A stretch of DNA of 64,000 nt. It comes from Methanosphaera sp. WGK6. GTDB lineage: Archaea; Methanobacteriota; Methanobacteria; Methanobacteriales; Methanobacteriaceae. The DNA lies in NCBI RefSeq assembly GCF_001729965.1, contig NZ_JRWK01000008.1:18931-82930 (forward strand). The letters run 5' to 3'. Made by a program: the position numbers and the translations under genes. Shown piece after piece: positions 46,113 to 57,136 of this stretch. The notes beneath the pieces were generated by a model. The model ran no database searches. It saw only the letters and a program-made list of their open reading frames with translations, and was not told the origin of the DNA. Numbering within the stretch: position 1 is the stretch's first letter; every line of letters starts with the position of its first letter.

Positions 46113-47393
46113 TTATAATATTGCAGGTACTATTCCATAGATTAAAAGCATTACTATAATTACCATTATCATTGCAGATATTGTTCGTACAATTGTTTCA
46201 GCTATTTTATCATCAAGTTCATGATTAGATATGAAGTTAAGTAATGTATTGAATCGTCTGCTTATCCAACATCTGATTGTTGTTGGAAATATCCTAGTAT
46301 ACCTATTTAGTGTATTATTGAAGTCTTGTCTTCTATCTGGTCTTATTTTTATTTTTAATATTTCCTCAAATATTAAACCACCATCTAATGGTTTCATAGG
46401 TAGTAGATTAAATGTTCCTACTGCTAAATTTAGGAAGAATATGAAGTAAAATAATTCTTGAAGTTTGGATAATATTGCAGGTAGGATTGTTCCATATTTT
46501 CTTTGAGCACTAGGTTCTACTATTTGGTGATTCTGTGATCTTACACCCATATATGATTTAGTAGTATTATTGGGATTCTCATCCAAGGTAATATTATAAA
46601 CACCAGTATTTGTAGTTACGGTTATATTATCACCTATTTGTTTATCAGATAGCGCTTGCATATAGAAAGTAGTGTTTGTGATTGTTTGATTATTTATCTC
46701 ATATATAACCATTCCATTAGATAATATTCCCTCTGATGGACTTCCAGGCACTACACTTGTTATTTCCACACCATCGGTTGTGTAGATTTCTTCTGATGCA
46801 ATGAATCCACCAATTCCTGCAGTTATAACTAGTGCTATTAGACATAAGCCTATGTTAAACATTGGTCCTGCAAAGTAAACTCTTAGTTTACTTATTCCAT
46901 TTGCTTTATTTATTTCTTCCTGATTTGGTTCTACAAATGCTCCGGGTATTACTGCAAGCAGTAGTAATCCTACTGAATCTACAGATATTCCTTCTACTCT
47001 GGCTAATACTCCATGACCACCTTCATGTATTATTAGAACTGTTGCTAGTGCTAGTAATCCTGTCACGAAGGGTATGTATATTGGTGAGCCAGGTATATCT
47101 ACTCCCGGTAATATTACTGATACTGTAGGCATTTCAAACATTAACTGTACTGATAATATTAATGATATAACCATTAGTATCATGAAAAAGATTCCAATAG
47201 GAATACATATATTCATGTATCCCTTCCAGAACTTAGGACTGACACTAGCAATTCTATCAAGTACTCCTTTTAACTTTTCAGTTTTAAGCATGAGTACTAT
47301 TCCTTCTCTTGTTATATTATACTTATTTTTCAGCAAGAATGCTAAAATCCATATAATTATAAAACCTATTAAATAGTACCATAAGCCATTCAT
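46113..47393 (-). CDS. Site-2 protease family membrane metalloprotease (M50)
   Basis: 426-aa intramembrane zinc protease. The active site HEGGH (residues 123-127) and the distant NLLPMKPLDGG (329-339, Asp337) are both present, in the S2P arrangement of HExxH and LDG. A PDZ-like region lies between (about 205-270, EITSVVPGSPSEGILSNGM). Roughly seven membrane helices. It probably cleaves membrane-bound regulators; substrate unknown. It ends the purL-S2P pair, 21 bp after purL. Confidence 0.9.
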   Translation of the reverse strand: MNGLWYYLIGFIIIWILAFLLKNKYNITREGIVLMLKTEKLKGVLDRIASVSPKFWKGYMNICIPIGIFFMILMVISLILSVQLMFEMPTVSVILPGVDIPGSPIYIPFVTGLLALATVLIIHEGGHGVLARVEGISVDSVGLLLLAVIPGAFVEPNQEEINKANGISKLRVYFAGPMFNIGLCLIALVITAGIGGFIASEEIYTTDGVEITSVVPGSPSEGILSNGMVIYEINNQTITNTTFYMQALSDKQIGDNITVTTNTGVYNITLDENPNNTTKSYMGVRSQNHQIVEPSAQRKYGTILPAILSKLQELFYFIFFLNLAVGTFNLLPMKPLDGGLIFEEILKIKIRPDRRQDFNNTLNRYTRIFPTTIRCWISRRFNTLLNFISNHELDDKIAETIVRTISAMIMVIIVMLLIYGIVPAIL

Positions 47394-47414
47394 AGAATTA
47401 CCTACTCTTTATTT

Positions 47415-49583
47415 TTATGCCATGTGTGTTTCAATTGTTGATGTGTTTTGTTTTATGAGTTCATCAATACTTGCACCTATTATTTCATTATCATCATTGT
47501 TTATTATGAAGTCTGATGCTTTTACTTCTCCAATTACAGCGTATGCTACATCTTTCTTGTTAAGTGCTTCTTTTATACTGTCAATACTACTTGATTTTAC
47601 AGTTATTATGAATCTACTGTATGATTCTGAGAATAATTTTTCATCAAGCGTTAAGTCTTCTGTTGATGGTGTTTTATTAATATCAGCAGTTAATCCTTTA
47701 TTAGATTTTATTGCCATCATTGCAAGGGATGTTACTATTCCACCTTTAGATACATCATGTACTGCTGTTATACTACTTTCTTCTTTGATTAATTCTTCAA
47801 TTGCAGTGGATACTTTGAAGTTTTCATCAATTCTAAGTTTTGGTGGATATCCTTGTACTACGTCATGTACTTCTTTGTAGTATTGTGATCCATCAAGTTC
47901 AGGATATGTGTTTCCAACAAGTAAGATTATATCTCCTTCATCTTTAAGAGTCATTGTTTTAATATTATCATTAGATAGTACTCCTACTGTTCCTACTATT
48001 GGTGATGGATTTACCGTTACTCCTTCTGTTTCATTGTAGAAACTTACATTTCCACTGATAAATGGTACATTGAATTTATTTGCTACATCACTCATTCCTT
48101 GTACTGCTTCTTTGAATTGCCAGAATACTTCTGGTTTTTCAGGATTTCCAAAGTTAAGACAGTCAACGAGTGATATTGGTCTTGCTCCCATACTTATAGC
48201 ATTATTTATTGATTCAAGTACTGCTGATGCTGCTCCATCATATGGATTTAATAGCACATGAGTACTGTTACAGTCAGTTCCTATTGTAAATGAGGTGTTT
48301 TCATCTACTTTAATTACTGCGGCATCATCCCCTGGTTTTACTATTGTTCTTAATTGTACTTCATGGTCATATTGACTATATACCCATTCCTTACTTGTTA
48401 TGTTTTCTGATGCAAGTAATTTAAATAATGCTTCTTGTGGATTTGTTTGTGGTATTTCCACATCATCAATTACTTTTTCTGGTGCTTTTGCTTCTCTTTC
48501 AATGATTGGTGCTTCAGTAAATAATATGTTTGGTGCATGACAGATTTCTTCTTCATCATCTTTTATTATGAATTCCCGTTTATCAATAATTGTTCCAATT
48601 ACTGCATGAGATAAGTCATGTTTTTCACATATTGCTGATGCTTCTTCTACATCATCTGGTGATATTGCAAATACCATTCTTTCCTGTGATTCTGAAAGCA
48701 TGATTTCATATGGTGTCATGTTTTCTTCACGTAGTGGTATTTTATTTAAGTCAATGAGTGAACCATTTCCTCCTTTATCCGCCATTTCTGATAGACAACA
48801 GGTTAGTCCTCCTCCTCCCAGGTCTTTTACTCCATGAATATCTAATGTTTCAAGTAATTCATATGTTGCTTCCATTACTCGTTTTTTAGTAAATGGGTCT
48901 GCTACTTGTACTGCTGGTCTATCTTCTATTTCAGAGTTACTTGTTAATTCTTCTGATGCAAATGTTACTCCATGTATTCCATCCCTTCCTGTGGTTCCAC
49001 CCATGAGTAAGTATACATCACCTACAATTGGTGCTGAACCATAAACTATTTCATCTTTTTTTACTAGTCCTGCACATACCACATTTACCATTGGATTGTA
49101 TTGGAAGTTATCATCAAATTCTATTTCTCCACCAACTGTTGGTACTCCTATTCTGTTTCCATAGTCAGAAATTCCTTTTACTACATAGTCAAATATGTAT
49201 TTGGATCTTTGATCACTCATATGTCCAAATCTAAGTGCATCTAGAAGTACTACTGGTCTTGCCCCCATACTTATTATATCTCTTACTATTCCACCAATAC
49301 CTGTTCCTGCTCCACCATATGGTTCTACAGCAGATGGATGGTTATGACTTTCCATTCCTATTGCTAGTGCATATTCATCAGTAAGACTTACAATTCCTGC
49401 ATCATCCCCTGGACCTAATATTACATCAGGTCCATCAGTTGGGAAATTTCTTAGAATTGGTTTACTACTCTTATAAGAACAGTGTTCTGAGAACATTACA
49501 TCCATCATTCCAAGTTCTAATTCATTAGGTTTTCTTCCTAATACTTCTTCTATATATTTTAATTCATCATCAGTTAAAACCAT
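47415..49583 (-). CDS. purL: Phosphoribosylformylglycinamidine synthase subunit PurL
   Basis: Large ATP-dependent subunit of FGAM synthase in purine synthesis, working with PurQ and PurS. About 722 aa, the small-PurL size. Motifs: [13 protein letters not shown] (catalytic His region), [26 protein letters not shown], a second [16 protein letters not shown], and [14 protein letters not shown]. It starts at ATG 49583 (MVLTDDEL); ATG 49595 is possible. ileS ends 28 bp upstream on the same strand. Confidence 0.95.
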   Translation of the reverse strand: MVLTDDELKYIEEVLGRKPNELELGMMDVMFSEHCSYKSSKPILRNFPTDGPDVILGPGDDAGIVSLTDEYALAIGMESHNHPSAVEPYGGAGTGIGGIVRDIISMGARPVVLLDALRFGHMSDQRSKYIFDYVVKGISDYGNRIGVPTVGGEIEFDDNFQYNPMVNVVCAGLVKKDEIVYGSAPIVGDVYLLMGGTTGRDGIHGVTFASEELTSNSEIEDRPAVQVADPFTKKRVMEATYELLETLDIHGVKDLGGGGLTCCLSEMADKGGNGSLIDLNKIPLREENMTPYEIMLSESQERMVFAISPDDVEEASAICEKHDLSHAVIGTIIDKREFIIKDDEEEICHAPNILFTEAPIIEREAKAPEKVIDDVEIPQTNPQEALFKLLASENITSKEWVYSQYDHEVQLRTIVKPGDDAAVIKVDENTSFTIGTDCNSTHVLLNPYDGAASAVLESINNAISMGARPISLVDCLNFGNPEKPEVFWQFKEAVQGMSDVANKFNVPFISGNVSFYNETEGVTVNPSPIVGTVGVLSNDNIKTMTLKDEGDIILLVGNTYPELDGSQYYKEVHDVVQGYPPKLRIDENFKVSTAIEELIKEESSITAVHDVSKGGIVTSLAMMAIKSNKGLTADINKTPSTEDLTLDEKLFSESYSRFIITVKSSSIDSIKEALNKKDVAYAVIGEVKASDFIINNDDNEIIGASIDELIKQNTSTIETHMA

Positions 49584-49622
49584 AAACTCATACAACCTAT
49601 TGAATTTTTTTTTAATTATAAT

Positions 49623-52600
49623 TTATTCTTTTATTACTATTTTAAGTTGTTCATCTTCTATTTTCCAATCTTTCATATAACCTTTACTTTCATCTACTAC
49701 ATTAAATACTAGTTTATCTGTACGAACTTCATTTGATATGTATTCCTGGTGTGGAGCTACTGCATCTTTGAAGTCATCACTACATTCTACAGTTACATGA
49801 ATATTTGCTTCTACATTTAAATCTAAATCTTTACGCATGTCTTGTATACGACGGATTAATTCTCTTGCCATTGCCTCTGAGTATATTTCAGGTGTTAATT
49901 CTGTGTCAACATAAACATTTCCACCTTCAAATTCACAACTTACAAGGTTTTCAGGTACTTCTTTTTCAAAGAGTATTTCTTCTGTTGTAAGAGTTATATC
50001 TTTATCTTCAAAGGATATTGTGTATTCACCATTACTTAATACTTCTTCTTGTATTTGTGAAGCATCAACATCATCTTGTTCGAAGTATTGTTTTACTCTT
50101 CCAAGATCTCCTCTTAGTTTTGGACCTAAAATTGCCATATTTGGTTTTGCAATTATTATTGCATTTTCTAGTTCTGTTTCTATTGTTATGTTCTTGGTAT
50201 TTGCTTGTTCCAGCAATACATTTTCCAGTGATTCTATTGCTGTTTTTACGGAACTTTCTTCTGTTACTACTGTGATATTTTGTACTGGCCATCTTAGTTT
50301 GAATCTTGCAACATCTCTTGCATGTGCACTTGCTTCAAGAATATCTCTTATGTAATTCATGTTTTCTTCTAGTAAAACATCTATTTCTGATTCATCATAT
50401 ACCCAGTCAAGCATATGTACACTTTCAGGTGCATCTGTTTCTACACCACGTACAAGGTTTTGATAGATTTCTTCACTAATGTGTGGTGCTATTGGTGCAA
50501 GTACTCTGATTAAGTCTTTGAGTGTGTAGTACAATGTGTAGTATGCTCCTAATTTATCTGGATCATCACTTTCTACCCATGTTCTTCCCCTAATAAGTCT
50601 TACATACCAACGACTTAAATCTTCTAGTACAAAGTCTGTGATTTTTTCTGTTGCCCTGTTAAATACTAGTGCTTCTATATCATCTGATACTGATTTGATA
50701 AGTGAGTTTACACGTGATCTTATCCATAAATCTTCTTCTCTGAATACCAGGTCTTCTTTGTTATGTTTTGTTGGATCAAAGTTATCAATACTCATGTATG
50801 TTGTGGAGAAGTAGTATACATTCCATAATATGTTGAATATTTTTGAGGAGTTTTGTACTTCATCCCAATGGAATTTAAGATCATCCCATGGTTTATTTGC
50901 ATCAAGTAAGTAGAATCTTAGTACATCTGCACTGTATTTTTCTATTACTTCTTCAGGACTTACTACATTTCCAAGGGATTTACTCATCTTTTTACCTTCA
51001 TCATCGAGAGTAAATCCATGCATTAATACTTTTTTGTATGGTGCTTTTCCAAATGCTGCTACTCCTAATCCTAATTGTGAGTAGAACCATCCTCTTGTTT
51101 GGTCATGTCCTTCTGCAATAAAGTCATATGGGAACCATTCATCAAAGTTTTCTGATGGATTTTGAGGATAGTGTAGTGCTGCCCATCCTGCTACTCCTGA
51201 ATCTATCCATACATCAAGTACATCAGGTACTCTTTGCATTTTATGGCCACATTCACATGGTATATCTATATTATCCACATGTGGTCTGTGTACAAAGTCA
51301 CCAGTTAGTGTATCATCACCAGATAAGTCTTTGAGTTCTTGTTTAGAACCTACTACTACTTTGTTTCCACATTCTTGACAAGTCCATATTGGTAATGGTA
51401 TTCCCCAGTATCTTTGTCTAGATATTGTCCAATCTCTTGCATTTTCTACCCAGTTTCTAAACCTGCTTTCTCCAGCCCATGAGGGTACCCATTCTACTGC
51501 ATCTAATTGTTCTAGCATTTGGTCTTTAATTTCTGTTACTTTTATAAACCATTGTTTTGTTGCTATGTAAATAATAGGTGTTTTACATCTCCAACAGAAT
51601 CCTACACGGTGGTCTATTGTTCCTTCATTTAGAAGAGCATTTTTATGATATAAATCATGTGTTATTTCATCTTGCATATCTCTTATTGGTTGATTTGCAT
51701 ATTTTCCCGCTTCTTCTGTGTATTTACCATTTTCTCCTACTGGACAGAATGGTGGTATTCCATTTTTACTTCCTACTTCATAATCCTCTGGACCATGACC
51801 TGGTGCTGTATGTACACATCCTGTACCATCTTCTAGTGTTACATGTGTTCCAAGAATTATTCTATGATTAAATTCCTCTTGTAATGGTACTTCTTCACGT
51901 AATGGATGATAATATTCAATACCTTCAAGTTCTTCTCCTTTTACTGTTTTGATAATTGTTTTTTCAATATCTCCAAGTACAGAGTCAATTAGTGCATCAG
52001 CCATTACTAATATTTCCTCTTTTTGTGTTTGAGGATTTTGTATTTTCACATAACTATATTCAAAGTCAGGATGTACACTTACAGCCAGGTTTGCTGGAAT
52101 TGTCCATGGAGTTGTTGTCCAAATAAGAATATATGTTGTTATATCATCATATTCTTGTTGTTTTAGTTCAAATTTAACATAGATTGATGGATCTATTTGA
52201 TCTCCATATTCAATTTCTGCATTTGCTAGTGCTGTTTCACAGTGCGGACACCATGTGATTACTCTTTTATCTTGTACAAGTAAATCTTTTGCATCTGCTT
52301 GTTTAAGTGTCCACCAACAGGATTCCATGTATCCATTATCATATGTTACATATGGGTCTTCCCAGTCCATCCATATACCCATTCCTTTGAATTGTTGGGT
52401 CATGTCATCCTTATTTTTTATAGCAAATTCTTTACATTTATCTACAAAGTTATCGATTCCATATTTTTCTTCGATTTCTTGTTTACTTTTAATGTCTAGT
52501 AATTGTTCTACTTTATGTTCTATTGGAAGTCCATGTGTATCCCATCCAGCTTGTCTTCTTAGACTAAAGCCTGCCATACTTTTATATCTTAGAAATGCAT

Positions 52601-52796
52601 CTTTAAGTGTTTTGTTCCATGCAGTTCCAAGATGTATTCTTCCACTACAGTAGGGTGGTCCATCTAGAAATGCGTATTTTGGTCTATTTTCTCTTTGTTT
52701 ATTTGTTTTATTATAGATGTCATTTTCTTGCCAAAATGATTGTATCTTTTTTTCTAAATCTTTATTATATCCCTGTTCTACCCCATTTATTGGCAT
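49623..52796 (-). CDS. ileS: Isoleucyl-tRNA synthetase
   Basis: Class I tRNA synthetase, 1057 aa. HIGH-type motif HLGT (55-58) within [16 protein letters not shown], and KMSKSLGN near 600-607. A CP1 editing domain, several CxxC zinc knuckles ([30 protein letters not shown]) and an anticodon-binding helical domain follow. The long C-terminal extension (~950-1057) is typical of the archaeal/eukaryal form. Start follows AAGAGGAGA. The divergent flavin-reductase gene begins 258 bp away. Confidence 0.96.
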   Translation of the reverse strand: MPINGVEQGYNKDLEKKIQSFWQENDIYNKTNKQRENRPKYAFLDGPPYCSGRIHLGTAWNKTLKDAFLRYKSMAGFSLRRQAGWDTHGLPIEHKVEQLLDIKSKQEIEEKYGIDNFVDKCKEFAIKNKDDMTQQFKGMGIWMDWEDPYVTYDNGYMESCWWTLKQADAKDLLVQDKRVITWCPHCETALANAEIEYGDQIDPSIYVKFELKQQEYDDITTYILIWTTTPWTIPANLAVSVHPDFEYSYVKIQNPQTQKEEILVMADALIDSVLGDIEKTIIKTVKGEELEGIEYYHPLREEVPLQEEFNHRIILGTHVTLEDGTGCVHTAPGHGPEDYEVGSKNGIPPFCPVGENGKYTEEAGKYANQPIRDMQDEITHDLYHKNALLNEGTIDHRVGFCWRCKTPIIYIATKQWFIKVTEIKDQMLEQLDAVEWVPSWAGESRFRNWVENARDWTISRQRYWGIPLPIWTCQECGNKVVVGSKQELKDLSGDDTLTGDFVHRPHVDNIDIPCECGHKMQRVPDVLDVWIDSGVAGWAALHYPQNPSENFDEWFPYDFIAEGHDQTRGWFYSQLGLGVAAFGKAPYKKVLMHGFTLDDEGKKMSKSLGNVVSPEEVIEKYSADVLRFYLLDANKPWDDLKFHWDEVQNSSKIFNILWNVYYFSTTYMSIDNFDPTKHNKEDLVFREEDLWIRSRVNSLIKSVSDDIEALVFNRATEKITDFVLEDLSRWYVRLIRGRTWVESDDPDKLGAYYTLYYTLKDLIRVLAPIAPHISEEIYQNLVRGVETDAPESVHMLDWVYDESEIDVLLEENMNYIRDILEASAHARDVARFKLRWPVQNITVVTEESSVKTAIESLENVLLEQANTKNITIETELENAIIIAKPNMAILGPKLRGDLGRVKQYFEQDDVDASQIQEEVLSNGEYTISFEDKDITLTTEEILFEKEVPENLVSCEFEGGNVYVDTELTPEIYSEAMARELIRRIQDMRKDLDLNVEANIHVTVECSDDFKDAVAPHQEYISNEVRTDKLVFNVVDESKGYMKDWKIEDEQLKIVIKE

Positions 52797-53054
52797 ATGA
52801 TGTCTCCTCTTAATTTAATTATAGTGGGTTTATTCATGAGTTTATGGTTTTAATTTATGAATAGTCCCCTTTCATAGTATAATTCATCGTTGATTAGATG
52901 ATATTATAATCATTAATATTTTTGTTATTACTTACAATAATAGTTAATCCTTATTTTTTTAGAAGAATGAAATAATATATTAGTTAAGAAGTAGTATTTT
53001 ATATTATAATATTAAAAAATATTAAATAAAGACGAAATAAGGAGTAAATTTTTA

Positions 53055-53831
53055 ATGAATTATTTAATTATTAATGGTAGTCCTCGACGACAAAATACTT
53101 GGCAAATTGTTGAAAGAATTAAAGATACTCTTTCTGAAAATGATAAAAATCCTGTTTTTAATGAAATTGATTTAGGAAATATTAATTTACCAGCATGTAC
53201 TGGTTGTTATAGTTGTTTTAATAATGGAGAAGATACTTGTCCTCATAATGAGATTATTTCACCTATTGTTGATGCTATGAAATCATGTGATGGATTTATT
53301 ATTACAAGTCCGGTTTATGCTTTGAATGTTACAGGTCTTATCAAGAATTTTATTGATCATCTTGCATATTTTTATCATAGACCTTACTTTTTTAAGAAAA
53401 AAGCATTAGTTGTGGTTACTACTGCAGGTAATGGTCATAAAAAAGTTGGAGATTATCTTGATGAAACTTTAAGAAACTGGGGTTATAATGAACGATTTAA
53501 ATTATGTTTTGTTCATGCACATGATGGTACAGGACGTCTTCCTCTTAAAACTAAGAAAGTTATTGATAAAACTACAAAACAGTTCTATAATAGTATTGTT
53601 AGTAATCATTTGAAAAGTCCTGATAGAAAAGCTTTATTTTATTACAATCTTTGGAGAGCTATGGCATATAATAATCATGTTGAATTAGATCATGAGTATT
53701 GGGTTAAAAATAATATGATTAATAATGAGTTTTATCCAGGTATTCCATGTAATAGTATTAAAAAGATACCTTATAAGCTATTTTATAGAATTTTATTAGG
53801 ATTTTTAAGTAAAAATACTGTTGAAAAATAG
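53055..53831 (+). CDS. NADPH-dependent FMN reductase / flavodoxin-like oxidoreductase
   Basis: 258 aa. Flavodoxin-fold protein with the FMN-binding INGSPRRQNTWQIVE loop at the N-terminus, CTGCYSCFNNGEDTCPHNE (a CxxCxxC plus a later Cys, typical of iron-sulfur flavoproteins) near 50-65, and SPVYALNVTGLIKNFIDH. This combination points to an iron-sulfur flavoprotein (ISF-like) that may handle O2 or H2O2 stress. Its C-terminal ~90 residues are unlike common members. AAGGAG ribosome site. Confidence 0.82.
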   Translation: MNYLIINGSPRRQNTWQIVERIKDTLSENDKNPVFNEIDLGNINLPACTGCYSCFNNGEDTCPHNEIISPIVDAMKSCDGFIITSPVYALNVTGLIKNFIDHLAYFYHRPYFFKKKALVVVTTAGNGHKKVGDYLDETLRNWGYNERFKLCFVHAHDGTGRLPLKTKKVIDKTTKQFYNSIVSNHLKSPDRKALFYYNLWRAMAYNNHVELDHEYWVKNNMINNEFYPGIPCNSIKKIPYKLFYRILLGFLSKNTVEK

Positions 53832-53889
53832 AAATATTATTTATATTTTTATATTTTTTTAAAAAAAAGATAAATAAGAAGTACATTCA

Positions 53890-55113
53890 TTAGAATGTTC
53901 TTAATTTTCCTTCAAGCATGAAATCTTTAATGTCTGTGATGTTTTCTAACCATTTATCAATTATTCTTGTTACATCTTCTTCTACATCTTCAACTGTGTA
54001 CCCATCTTCTGTTTGGATGTGTGCTGTTGCAGTTCTTGGTTGATCTATTGGTTTTCCTATTTGACTTAAGATAACCATGTCAATGTTTTTTACGCCTTCT
54101 ACATCATGCACTACTTCTCTTGTAATTTCATTAGATAGTAAGTTGTATATTTTTCCTACGTGGTTTATTGGATTTTTACCGGATGTTGCTTCCATAGACA
54201 TTGGTCTGTTTGGTGTGATAAGTCCGTTTGCTCTGTTTCCTCTTCCTACAGAACCATCATCACCCATTTCTGCACTTGTACCAGTTACTGTTAAATAGTA
54301 ACCTGATTCATCATCTTTACTTTCATCATCAGCTGTATTTATAAATGTATCTACTGATAAATCGGTTTCTTTTGCAGCTAAATCTTTTACTATGTCTGTT
54401 AATTCTGCTTTCATGTTAAGATATGTGTCTCTGTCATCAACATACTTTGATACAAATGCTGCTGCTATTGTAAGAGTTATGTTATCATTTTCACGTAATC
54501 CCATTACTTTTATATCTTCTCCTACTTGAGGATATTGTTTTTTGAAGTCTTTACTGTTTAGTAATTCTTCTGTTTTAAGTACTAGATTTTCTGTTGGTGT
54601 AAATGGTGCAAATCCTACTCCAAATGATGTATCATTTGATGATGGAATATCATTTGGTCTTTGGAATACATCTCGTAAGTCTGCTGATCCTTGACCTATT
54701 TTACATTCAACTACTGTTCCATATTCTACATCTAAGTTTATAATTGTATCTTTAAGGAAATCTTTTGCAGCTTCTATTGCTATTGTGTCTACTCCTACTT
54801 TATGTGTTTCACCATTTGGTAGTGTGAATTCATTTGCTGCTCTTCCTGTGAGTAATATTTGGATTGGTTTTATTATTTGTCCACCACCAAATTTAGGATC
54901 TGATTCACCAGCAGTTATTTGTACTTCGTCAGTATTATGGTGTAATACATGACCAGCTTTTTCTTTGTATGTTTGAGATAATACTCTACTTACAGCTTCT
55001 GCTATACCATCACTGATACTATCTGGATGTCCGATTCCTTTTCTTTCTACTACTTCTATTTCATTTTGTCCTGCTGTTTTTCCTACAGCTTTTTCGATTT
55101 TTATATTACGCAT
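53890..55113 (-). CDS. metK: S-adenosylmethionine synthetase, archaeal type
   Basis: Makes SAM from methionine and ATP. 407 aa, the archaeal MAT family, which differs from bacterial MetK. Motifs: [20 protein letters not shown] near the N-terminus, [17 protein letters not shown], and [36 protein letters not shown] ribosome site five bases before ATG. Monocistronic, with 58 bp to the convergent flavin reductase. Confidence 0.96.
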   Translation of the reverse strand: MRNIKIEKAVGKTAGQNEIEVVERKGIGHPDSISDGIAEAVSRVLSQTYKEKAGHVLHHNTDEVQITAGESDPKFGGGQIIKPIQILLTGRAANEFTLPNGETHKVGVDTIAIEAAKDFLKDTIINLDVEYGTVVECKIGQGSADLRDVFQRPNDIPSSNDTSFGVGFAPFTPTENLVLKTEELLNSKDFKKQYPQVGEDIKVMGLRENDNITLTIAAAFVSKYVDDRDTYLNMKAELTDIVKDLAAKETDLSVDTFINTADDESKDDESGYYLTVTGTSAEMGDDGSVGRGNRANGLITPNRPMSMEATSGKNPINHVGKIYNLLSNEITREVVHDVEGVKNIDMVILSQIGKPIDQPRTATAHIQTEDGYTVEDVEEDVTRIIDKWLENITDIKDFMLEGKLRTF

Positions 55114-55579
55114 TGCTGCACCTCTATTAAGTTTTTGATTTACATTAAATAATTTTAATAATCGGATTAAATTATTTTTTTAATTGAAAACTAATAAATA
55201 TAATTTCTTGATATTTTCTCTTAATACATGAGAATCATTTTAAAGTCTTATCTAAAAAATAATTTTTGATAAAACATTTACATATAAATATATTTTTATT
55301 TATTAGATTATTTAATATTTGTTTAATATAAAATAGTAGAATAATAAAACTCAAGTTTAGTATTGAGTAAAAAATAGTTATCATGTAGAAGTGTTTAATT
55401 AATTATAGTTTAGTATATACCCATAATATATGATAAAAATATAATTAATATACATATTTTTTAAATAAATTGATAATACTAAGAAATTTGAGAATTTATC
55501 AAAATACAAGATATTCTGTTTAATTATTAGTTTGAAATAATGAAAAAATAAAAAAAGATTTAAAGTTTAGATAAAACTT
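55114..55579. other. AT-rich intergenic region upstream of metK
   Basis: 466 bp, almost entirely A and T. Must hold the metK promoter; several TATA-like stretches are equally good. No ORF or RNA gene seen. Confidence 0.4.
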
Positions 55580-55930
55580 TTAATTTGAAAAACCCATTAG
55601 TAAAGTTTTTTCTATACTTTGTACTGATTGCACACTTCTTTTTTCCTGAGTTTCCTGTAGACGTTGTTGTTTTATAGCTCGTGTTTCAATAATATCGAGT
55701 AATTTTTCAACTACTTCAACATCATTCTCTTTACACATCCACCCAGTTGTATTACCAGCTACATTATCTAAATCTTGAAAATCAGATGTTGTATAATATT
55801 TAAAATATTGTTTTATTTTTTGTTTTTCATTTTCTGAGATTTTTTGATTTAATCTATAATATTTAGTTGATGTTGTACAATCAATAGTACTTAATCGTAG
55901 AGATAAATTAAATTTGTTATCTTTCAACAT
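55580..55930 (-). CDS. Unrecognised 116-aa protein with palindrome over its start
   Basis: No family recognised. Polar and soluble, likely alpha-helical; residues 60-116 are rich in Glu, Gln, Arg and Lys (DVEVVEKLLDIIETRAIKQQ, then RLQETQEKR). Three cysteines (residues ~18, 70) are not in metal-motif spacing. An 8-bp inverted repeat covers its start codon and the bases before it, as in self-regulated small DNA-binding proteins. No obvious ribosome site, so the mRNA may be leaderless. Stands alone between metK and the DUF192 gene. Confidence 0.5.
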   Translation of the reverse strand: MLKDNKFNLSLRLSTIDCTTSTKYYRLNQKISENEKQKIKQYFKYYTTSDFQDLDNVAGNTTGWMCKENDVEVVEKLLDIIETRAIKQQRLQETQEKRSVQSVQSIEKTLLMGFSN

Positions 55931-55949
55931 AACATATTATTTTATGTTG
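55925..55949 (-). promoter_or_regulatory. Inverted repeat overlapping the start of the 116-aa gene
   Basis: CAACATAA - 9 bp - TTATGTTG, perfect 8-bp arms; the left arm overlaps the ATG (55930-55928). Could be an autoregulatory operator or an mRNA hairpin hiding the start. Confidence 0.5.
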
Positions 55950-56051
55950 TACATTCAATGTATATCTTTAGGTTATTAGTATTATAATACATGACATAAT
56001 AGCATACAAGTACTTATAGATTAGAAATAATAATATTATATAATAAAAATT

Positions 56052-56435
56052 ATGTATAAAATAGTAATAAAAACTAAAAATAATAAACAAAGTATCATAA
56101 GTATTGATTATGCTAATACATTCATAAAACGTTTAAAGGGATTGATGTTTAAAGATAAAATCACACCATTACTCTATAAACAATATTATGAAAATAGACT
56201 TCTTGCAACAATACATACACTATTCATGAAAAAGACCATAGCTATAATTTATGTAAATACTGATGATGAAATACAAGAAATTATAACACTTAAACCATGG
56301 CAAATATACATACCTCAAAAATCAGGTATAAAATATATAATAGAAGTATCCGAAAATACAATAAAAGAAAATAACATAGAAATAACTAACAAAATAAAAG
56401 TCTTAAAAAAAGAGACTAAAAAGGAAATTGAATAA
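56052..56435 (+). CDS. DUF192 family protein
   Basis: 127 aa. DUF192 pattern: RLKGLMFKDKI...LLYKQYYENR...IHTLFMKKTIAIIYVNTDDEIQEIITLKPWQIYIPQ with the conserved IHTxFM and PW elements. No signal peptide, unlike many bacterial members. The stop overlaps the next gene's ATG by one base (TAATG), so the two are translated together. Function unknown. Confidence 0.85.
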   Translation: MYKIVIKTKNNKQSIISIDYANTFIKRLKGLMFKDKITPLLYKQYYENRLLATIHTLFMKKTIAIIYVNTDDEIQEIITLKPWQIYIPQKSGIKYIIEVSENTIKENNIEITNKIKVLKKETKKEIE

Positions 56436-57136
56436 TGAAAATAATATGGGCAATAACTGGAGCAGGACATCTGTTAAAAGAAAGTATAGACGTGCTAGAA
56501 AAAATAAGTAAAAAACATGAAATAACCCTAATCACAAGTAAAGCAGGAAAAGAAGTACTACAATTATATGGTTATAACAATAAAATAAAAAAAATTCTAG
56601 AAAACCCCCACCACCACTATATAACAGATGAACAACAACAATACAGCTACCCATTATCTGGAAAATTAACACATGAAAAATATGATTTAATAATAATATC
56701 ACCAACCACTGCAAATACAACTGCAAAAATAGTGCACGGAATAGCAGACACTCTCATAACAAATGTTGCAGCACAATCAGGAAAAGGACAAATTCCCCAA
56801 ATAATAGTTCCAGTTGATCAAAAAGAAGGACTTATAACCACACAACTACCACCATATATTGATAAGACAAAATGCAAACAATGTGATACCTGCACTGCAA
56901 ACAACAAATGTCCACAAAAAATAATCCAACCACCACTAATTGATACAACAAAATGTAATAGTTGCTTAAACTGTGAAAATACATGTTCCTACAATGCAAT
57001 AATAACTAGAAAAAAAATACAATTATATATAAGAAAAATAGATGCAGAAAATACAAAAAAATTAGAAAAAATAGAAAATACAACTACACTACTTCATCCT
57101 GAAGAAATAATAAAAAAAATAGAAGAAATGAATTAA
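56435..57136 (+). CDS. Dihydromethanopterin reductase-like flavoprotein with ferredoxin domain (DmrX/MJ0208 type)
   Basis: 233 aa. The first ~150 residues are a flavoprotein domain of the PpcDC type (WAITGAGHLLKES, ISPTTANTTAKIVHGIADT), as in archaeoflavoproteins. Two [4Fe-4S] motifs follow: CKQCDTCTANNKCP and CNSCLNCENTCSYNA. This matches the MJ0208/DmrX group, proposed to reduce dihydromethanopterin to tetrahydromethanopterin. It forms an operon with DUF192, and its stop overlaps the convergent gene's stop by 4 bp. Confidence 0.82.
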   Translation: MKIIWAITGAGHLLKESIDVLEKISKKHEITLITSKAGKEVLQLYGYNNKIKKILENPHHHYITDEQQQYSYPLSGKLTHEKYDLIIISPTTANTTAKIVHGIADTLITNVAAQSGKGQIPQIIVPVDQKEGLITTQLPPYIDKTKCKQCDTCTANNKCPQKIIQPPLIDTTKCNSCLNCENTCSYNAIITRKKIQLYIRKIDAENTKKLEKIENTTTLLHPEEIIKKIEEMN

